This document shows positions 5,956 to 10,632 of a stretch of 10,632 nucleotides of DNA, in pieces. A program made the position numbers and the translations under genes. This DNA comes from Pseudomonadota bacterium (GTDB lineage: Bacteria; Pseudomonadota; Alphaproteobacteria; Acetobacterales; Acetobacteraceae): assembly GCA_021807975.1 (NCBI GenBank), contig JAKBCJ010000132.1:1-10632 (forward strand). Direction: 5' to 3'. The notes under the pieces were generated by a model, which was not told the origin of the DNA, searched no databases, and was given only the letters and a program-made list of their open reading frames with translations. Position 1 is the stretch's first letter; each line of letters starts with the position of its first letter.

Positions 5956-6981
5956 ATGAGCAAAAAAAGCTATCGCACGGCGATCAACGAGGCGCTGCGT
6001 CAGGAGATGCGCCGGGATCCGACGGTCATCCTTATGGGCGAGGACATCGCCGGCGGCGCGGGCGCGCCGGGCGAGCAGGATGCATGGGGCGGCGTGCTCG
6101 GCGTCACCAAGGGTCTGGTCGGCGAGTTCGGCCGTGAGCGCGTGCTGGATACGCCATTGAGCGAAAGCGCCTATATCGGTGCGGCGGCGGGGGCCGCGGC
6201 GACCGGACTGCGCCCCGTGGCGGAGCTTATGTTCGTCGATTTCGTCGGCGTTTGCTTCGATCAGATATTCAATCAGGCCGCCAAGTTCCGCTACATGTTC
6301 GGCGGCAATGCACGCACGCCATTGGTGATCCGCGCCATGTACGGGGCCGGATTCCGCGCGGCAAGCCAACACAGCCAGTGCCTGTATCCGCTGTTCACCC
6401 ATATCCCCGGCCTGAAGGTCGTGCTGCCATCCTCCGCCTATGAGGCGAAGGGCCTGTTGATCCAGTCGATCCGCGACGACGATCCGGTGATCTTCCTGGA
6501 AAACAAAGTGCAGTACGACGAAGAGGAAGAAGTTCCAGACGAGGCCTATACTATCCCGTTCGGTGAAGCCAACCTGACGCGCGAGGGTGGCGACGTCACC
6601 ATCGTTGCGTTCGGACGCATGGTCAAAATCGCCAACGAGGCCGCCGACCGGCTGGAAAAGCAGGGCATCTCTTGCACCGTGCTGGATCCGCGCACGGTCT
6701 CGCCGCTCGACACCGCCACCATCCTCGAATGTGTGCGGGAGACCGGGAGGTTGGTGATCGTCGATGAGGCGAGTCCTCGCTGCAACATGGCAACGGACGT
6801 GTCGGCGCTGGTAGCGCAGGAAGCGTTCGGTGCGCTCAAGGCGCCGATCCGGATGGTCTGCCCGCCGCATGTGCCGGTGCCGTTCGCGCCGAACCTCGAG
6901 GATCTCTATGTGCCGAACGCCGACCGCGTGGAGGCGGCGGTGCGCGCCACGATGGGATTCAAGGCCAGGGAGCTTGCCTGA
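5956..6981 (+). CDS. acoB: Acetoin dehydrogenase E1 component, beta subunit
   Basis: This is the beta subunit of the E1 heterotetramer and supplies half of the ThDP site. Its 341 residues fit the family. The conserved GED (28-30) is followed by DTPLSESAYIGAAAGAA, where Glu70 corresponds to the glutamate that activates the ThDP aminopyrimidine ring. SQHSQ with His139 matches the E1 beta active-site histidine region. The transketolase pyrimidine-binding fold covers about residues 4-180, and the C-terminal transketolase domain about 200-330 (DVTIVAFGRMV, VLDPRTVSPLD, IVDEASPRCNMATDV). AGGGAG (5941-5946) overlaps the acoA stop and lies 9 bases before the ATG. The acoC start follows the stop with one base between, pointing to coupled translation. 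Confidence 0.93.
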   Translation: MSKKSYRTAINEALRQEMRRDPTVILMGEDIAGGAGAPGEQDAWGGVLGVTKGLVGEFGRERVLDTPLSESAYIGAAAGAAATGLRPVAELMFVDFVGVCFDQIFNQAAKFRYMFGGNARTPLVIRAMYGAGFRAASQHSQCLYPLFTHIPGLKVVLPSSAYEAKGLLIQSIRDDDPVIFLENKVQYDEEEEVPDEAYTIPFGEANLTREGGDVTIVAFGRMVKIANEAADRLEKQGISCTVLDPRTVSPLDTATILECVRETGRLVIVDEASPRCNMATDVSALVAQEAFGALKAPIRMVCPPHVPVPFAPNLEDLYVPNADRVEAAVRATMGFKARELA

Positions 6982-6982
6982 G

Positions 6983-8116
6983 ATGTCCGGCATCATCCCG
7001 CTGACCATGCCGAAATTCGGTCTGGCCATGACCGAGGGCAAGATCGCATCCTGGGCCATTCCCGAAGGTGCCAGGATCGAGGTCGGCCAGGAAATCGCCG
7101 ACATCGAGACAACCAAGATCACCAACGGCTACGAGAGCCCGGTCAAAGGCATTCTTCGCCGCCGCGTCGCGCCGGAGCAGCAGGACCTGCCGGTCGGCGC
7201 CCTGATCGCGGTGGTTGCGGATGCATCGGTTCCCGATAGCGACATCGACGCCTTCATCGCCGCGTTCGAGGCGGAATTCGCGACCGGTCATACCGGGGAG
7301 CAGGCCGAGGCAGCGCCGGAGCCAGTCATCGTTCAGGTGGACGGGCGCGGGATCCGCTATCTGGAAACCGGCCGCGAGCATGCGGGAACGCCGATCGTGC
7401 TGATCCACGGATTCGGCGGCGATCTGAACAACTGGATGTTTAATCAGCCGGTGCTTGCGGAGGATCGCCGGGTGATCGCTTTGGATATGCCCGGGCACGG
7501 CGGTTCCAGCAAGGATGTCGGTGCCGGGGATCTCGCAACGCTGTCCGCCGCGGTGACCGGACTGCTCGCGGCGCTGGATATCCCCAAGGCCCACCTGGTC
7601 GGGCATTCGCTAGGCGGGGCGGTGGCGCTGCGGATGGCGCTCGATACGCCGGATCGGGTGGCGTCGCTCAGCCTTATCGATCCGGCTTCGCTCGGGGAGG
7701 AGATCGACGGCAACTTCATCGCCGGGTTCATTGAGGCAAGCCGGCGCAAACAGATACAACCCGTGCTGGAGAAGCTGTTCAGGAACAAAAGCCTGGTCAG
7801 CCGCGACATGGCCGATGACCTGCTGAAATACAAACGCCTCGACGGTGTCGCGGCCGCACTCGGCACGATAGCGGCGGCCAACTTCGCCAACGGCAGGCAA
7901 CAGGAAATCCTGCGCGACCGGCTGACGGAACTCCGCAACCTGCCCGTACAAATCATCTGGGGCGACGCGGATGAGATACTTCCGGTCGGCCACGCCGCGA
8001 ATCTGCCGGCCGGCATTACCACGCACATCCTGCGCGACGCTGGACACATGCCGCAAATGGAGAAGGCGGCGGAGGTCAACCGGCTGATCGCGGACCTGGT
8101 GTCGCTAACTGGTTAA
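6983..8116 (+). CDS. acoC: AcoC: lipoyl domain fused to alpha/beta hydrolase, E2-like component of acetoin dehydrogenase
   Basis: This component accepts the acetyl group from E1 on its lipoyl arm and transfers it to CoA. The 377 residues show an N-terminal lipoyl domain (about 1-80) with the lipoylated lysine expected at Lys45 in ETTKITN, then an acidic, Ala-rich linker (about 84-118). An alpha/beta-hydrolase domain follows (about 120-375), with HGFGGD (142-147), the nucleophile elbow GHSLGG (Ser209), a probable acid Asp330 in GDADEILP and His355 in DAGHMPQME. There is no E1/E3-binding domain and no HxxxDG acyltransferase motif as in ordinary E2 proteins. This odd architecture is known for AcoC of acetoin degraders, and the size agrees (about 370 residues). 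AGGGAG (6967-6972) lies 10 bases before the ATG. No lipoamide dehydrogenase (E3) gene follows, so E3 must be supplied from another locus. Confidence 0.92.
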   Translation: MSGIIPLTMPKFGLAMTEGKIASWAIPEGARIEVGQEIADIETTKITNGYESPVKGILRRRVAPEQQDLPVGALIAVVADASVPDSDIDAFIAAFEAEFATGHTGEQAEAAPEPVIVQVDGRGIRYLETGREHAGTPIVLIHGFGGDLNNWMFNQPVLAEDRRVIALDMPGHGGSSKDVGAGDLATLSAAVTGLLAALDIPKAHLVGHSLGGAVALRMALDTPDRVASLSLIDPASLGEEIDGNFIAGFIEASRRKQIQPVLEKLFRNKSLVSRDMADDLLKYKRLDGVAAALGTIAAANFANGRQQEILRDRLTELRNLPVQIIWGDADEILPVGHAANLPAGITTHILRDAGHMPQMEKAAEVNRLIADLVSLTG

Positions 8117-8420
8117 CCTGCCTGGTTTAAGCAGCTCATGATCTGACCGCTTCGATTTCGTTCTGTTCCGGGGCATGCTCCGGAACAGAACCGCGTGTCG
8201 GATTGGACGATCATCTGTGTTCAGTCGCCCCGGAGGCCGCGCGGCGGCTGTGCAACGTGCCCGACCCGCGGGCAGCAATTCGCGCGGTGGGGATTCCGGC
8301 GCGGCCCGGAACTGCCTATGCTTTCGGGATGATAGACGCATCAGCGATCGGCTTGGGCCCCACCGCATCCAGGCTGCATCTGTTCCACCGAACGACCGGC
8401 CGCTCGCTGCGGAGGGCCGC
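8117..8420. other. Intergenic region between acoC and the molybdenum hydroxylase gene
   Basis: Apart from the hairpin at 8160-8191 I see no supported feature. A frame open from TTG 8203 ends in TGA at 8422-8424, overlapping the next ATG as ATGA, but its 73 residues resemble nothing I know and it has no ribosome binding site. TTCCGG and TATGCT (near 8296-8321, 17-base spacing) are a weak promoter candidate for the downstream gene. Confidence 0.5.
8160..8191 (+). terminator. Perfect 12-bp hairpin after acoC
   Basis: GTTCTGTTCCGG (8160-8171) and CCGGAACAGAAC (8180-8191) are exact reverse complements around an 8-base loop, 43 bases past the acoC stop. The position and stability fit the end of the acoABC transcript. 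No T run follows on either strand, so it may act as a transcript-stabilising stem or imperfect terminator rather than a classic intrinsic terminator. Confidence 0.45.
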
Positions 8421-10632
8421 ATGAATCAGATCGGCCGGCCGCTGCGGCGGCGCGAAGATGCGCGGCATCTCACCGGGCACGCGCGGTTTCTCGATGACAT
8501 GGTCTTCCCCGGTGCCCTGTTCGCCAGGTTCGTCCGCGCGCCGCTGGCCCATGCCCGCATTCTCTCGATCGAGACAGCAGCCGCGCTGGCGGTGCCCGGC
8601 GTGGAGATGGTCGCAACCGGCGCCGATCTGGCCCGGCTCGCCGCGCCGTTGCGCCTGGCGCCGCCGATCGATGGGCTAAAGCCGGTCAGCATGGAGCCGA
8701 TGCCCACGCGGAAGATCCGCTTCGATGGGGACCTGGTCGCTGTCGTCGTGGCCCGCGGCCGGATGGCGGCGGAGGATGCCGCCGAACTGGTCGCCGTCGA
8801 GTACGAAAGCCTTCCCGCAATGGTCACCGCCGCGGCGGCACTCGCGCCGGACGCGGTTCTGGTTGATGACGATCTGGACAGCAACCTCGTCTCCCACCAG
8901 AGCTTCTCCGCCGGGGATCCGGAGCAGCACTTCCGCACGGCGCATCGCGTGGTAGAGGCACGGTTCCACCAGCATCGCCAGACCCATGCCCCGATGGAGC
9001 CGCGCGGCTGCTGTGCCGTGTGGGACGAAGGCCGCGAGCACTTGACGCTGCATATCGGCAACCAGGCACCGCATCCGCTGCGCACGGCGATCGCGGCGCG
9101 GCTGGGGCTGGCGGAATCACAGGTGACGGTGATCTGCCCCGATATCGGCGGGGCGTTCGGCCAGAAGATCGCGCTCTACCGCGAGGAGCTCGCCGTCGCG
9201 GCCTTGTCGCGCGCACTCAAGCAGCCGGTGCGCTGGCGCGAGGAACGGGGCGAGAACCTGCTGGCAGCCGCGCACGCACGCGAGCAGTCGGTGCAGACCC
9301 GAGCCGCCGTCGATGCCGATGGGCGCATCCTGGCGCTCGATTTGAAGCTGGTCGAGGATTTCGGCGCCTATTGCTTCTACCCCGCCAACTACATGGCCCG
9401 CGTGGTCGCGATGATCGCAACCGGTCCCTATCGCATCAACCACTATGCCTTCGATGTGCAGGTGGTGCTGACCAACAAATGCGGTTCGGGACCGATGCGC
9501 GCGCCAATGGCGATCGCCTCCCGGGTCATGGAGGGCACCATCGACGCCATCGCCCGTGCGCTGACACTCGACCCGATCACCGTGCGACGGCGCAATATGC
9601 TCTCCCGAACCGATCTGCCGTTCCAGATGGCGACAGGAGAAATACTGGACGACGTCACCCCGCGCGAGACCTTCGAGGCCGCGATCGACGGCTTCGATGT
9701 CACTTCCTTCCGGACCCGCCAGGCAGCGGACCGCGCGGCGGGCGTGTACCGCGGGCTGGGGATCTGTTCGGTTATGGAACCAACCACCTATGGTTCGGCG
9801 TTCTACAAGGCGGCGGGCATCGCCGGCTCCGGCCATGAGGCCGGCTGGGTAAAGGTGGCGCCTTCCGGCTCCGTGGATGCGTCGGTGGGGCTGATGGGCT
9901 CCGGCCAGGGCTACGAGACGGCGCTGGCACAGGCTGTGGCGCAGGGGCTGGGCGTTCCGGCCGAATCCGTCCGCATGCGGTTCGGCAACACCGATACCGC
10001 GCCCTATGGCATGGGCAGCCGCGGCGCCCGCGGCGGCACGGCTGGCGGATCGGTGCTGTTCCTGGCCGGCCAAACCCTCCAGCGCAAAATCTGCGCCATC
10101 GCCGCGCACCGGCTCGGTCTTAACTCCGGCGATGAGCTGCGCCTGCATGATGGCGTCATCCAGCGGCCGATCGGCGGCAAGTGGGAGGAGACCGGTCTTG
10201 GCCTGCGCGACATCGCCCGCATCGCCTATCTCGATCCGCTGAGCCTGCCGCCGGGCATGGAACCGGGTCTGGAAGCACATCGCGCCTATGATCCGCCGGC
10301 AATGACCTATTCCAACGCAACGCATATGTGCGAGGTCGTGGTCGATATCGAAACCGGGACGGTCACGCCGGTGCGTTATCTGGTGGCCGAGGATTGCGGC
10401 ACCGTGCTCAACCCCGCCATCGTCGCGGGTCAGCAGCACGGCGCGGTGGCGCTGGGGCTTGGCGGTGCGCTGCACGAGCAAGTGGTTTACGATAGCGACG
10501 GTCACAACCTGACCGGCAGCTTCATGGACTATGCCATGTCCACCGCGGCCGACCTGCCGCCGATCGAGATCATCGCCTGCCACACACCCAGTTCCCGCAC
10601 GCCGACCGGCAGCAAGGGCATGTCCGAAGGGG
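8421..10632 (+). CDS. Xanthine dehydrogenase/CoxL-family molybdopterin-binding large subunit (3' end beyond window)
   Basis: This is the large, molybdenum-cofactor subunit of an aerobic hydroxylase that would oxidise an organic substrate using water; the substrate cannot be told from the sequence. The 737 codons present start with the family N-terminus RPLRRREDARHLTGHARFLDD. HAPMEPRG is at 189-196, the Mo-site loop IGGAFGQK at 242-249, SGQGYETALAQ at 494-504 and GARGGTAGG at 535-543. GSKGMSEG at the edge contains the presumed catalytic glutamate (Glu736). The usual substrate loop (AYRGAGRPE in CoxL relatives) reads GPMRAPM at 357-363 and appears one residue shorter. GGAGGG (8411-8416) precedes the ATG by 4 bases. 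The family needs FAD and 2Fe-2S subunits; neither is encoded upstream, so they should lie to the right or elsewhere. About 30-60 residues are probably missing at the C-terminus. Confidence 0.9.
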   Translation, partial: MNQIGRPLRRREDARHLTGHARFLDDMVFPGALFARFVRAPLAHARILSIETAAALAVPGVEMVATGADLARLAAPLRLAPPIDGLKPVSMEPMPTRKIRFDGDLVAVVVARGRMAAEDAAELVAVEYESLPAMVTAAAALAPDAVLVDDDLDSNLVSHQSFSAGDPEQHFRTAHRVVEARFHQHRQTHAPMEPRGCCAVWDEGREHLTLHIGNQAPHPLRTAIAARLGLAESQVTVICPDIGGAFGQKIALYREELAVAALSRALKQPVRWREERGENLLAAAHAREQSVQTRAAVDADGRILALDLKLVEDFGAYCFYPANYMARVVAMIATGPYRINHYAFDVQVVLTNKCGSGPMRAPMAIASRVMEGTIDAIARALTLDPITVRRRNMLSRTDLPFQMATGEILDDVTPRETFEAAIDGFDVTSFRTRQAADRAAGVYRGLGICSVMEPTTYGSAFYKAAGIAGSGHEAGWVKVAPSGSVDASVGLMGSGQGYETALAQAVAQGLGVPAESVRMRFGNTDTAPYGMGSRGARGGTAGGSVLFLAGQTLQRKICAIAAHRLGLNSGDELRLHDGVIQRPIGGKWEETGLGLRDIARIAYLDPLSLPPGMEPGLEAHRAYDPPAMTYSNATHMCEVVVDIETGTVTPVRYLVAEDCGTVLNPAIVAGQQHGAVALGLGGALHEQVVYDSDGHNLTGSFMDYAMSTAADLPPIEIIACHTPSSRTPTGSKGMSEG

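Noticed and set aside
5926..7125. Minus-strand open frame of 399 codons
   Set aside because: Antisense shadow of acoB and the start of acoC; long antisense frames are common in GC-rich coding DNA.
8203..8424. 73-codon frame whose stop overlaps the next start as ATGA
   Set aside because: The overlap suggests translational coupling, but there is no ribosome binding site, no similarity, and the start would be TTG just past the hairpin; chance is more likely.
9117..10583. Minus-strand open frame of 488 codons
   Set aside because: Antisense to the molybdenum hydroxylase large subunit, which has the expected motifs along the plus strand.

Overview
The window looks like chromosomal DNA from a GC-rich alphaproteobacterium. 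The high GC content, dense codon use and a polyhydroxyalkanoate (PHA) synthase paired with a MaoC-phosphotransacetylase fusion suggest Rhodospirillales or Acetobacteraceae, but I cannot fix the genus from sequence alone. No tRNA, rRNA, CRISPR array, insertion sequence or phage gene was seen.

Layout. (1) Bases 1-2801, minus strand: a two-gene storage/acyl-CoA operon, a class I-type PHA synthase (phaC) followed 5 bases later by a bifunctional MaoC hydratase/phosphate acetyltransferase that runs off the left edge. (2) Bases 2802-3710: a mostly non-coding stretch with an AT-rich promoter-like patch, a short direct repeat, a palindrome, a perfect FNR/FixK-type box (TTGAT-N4-ATCAA) and a 52-residue unknown ORF with a strong ribosome binding site. 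(3) Bases 3711-4712, minus strand: an AcoR-like regulator that has the sensor region and Fis-type helix-turn-helix but lacks the sigma-54-activating AAA+ domain. (4) Bases 4713-4975: the divergent control region, with a 12-bp-arm inverted repeat that is the best operator candidate in the window. (5) Bases 4976-8116, plus strand: acoA-acoB-acoC, a tightly packed acetoin dehydrogenase operon (E1 alpha, E1 beta, and a lipoyl-alpha/beta-hydrolase E2-like protein). (6) Bases 8117-8420: an intergenic region with a perfect 12-bp hairpin. (7) From 8421 to the right edge: the large molybdenum-cofactor subunit of a xanthine dehydrogenase/CO dehydrogenase-like hydroxylase, cut just after its putative catalytic glutamate.

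How it may work together. Acetoin dehydrogenase splits acetoin to acetaldehyde and acetyl-CoA under the neighbouring regulator. Acetyl-CoA can feed PHA synthesis or be turned to acetyl phosphate by the phosphotransacetylase half of the fusion. Nearby control by an oxygen-responsive FNR/FixK protein would fit a switch to storage or overflow metabolism when oxygen falls, but this link is inference. The dihydrolipoamide dehydrogenase (E3) of the acetoin complex, acoX, and the FAD and iron-sulfur subunits of the Mo enzyme are not in the window.
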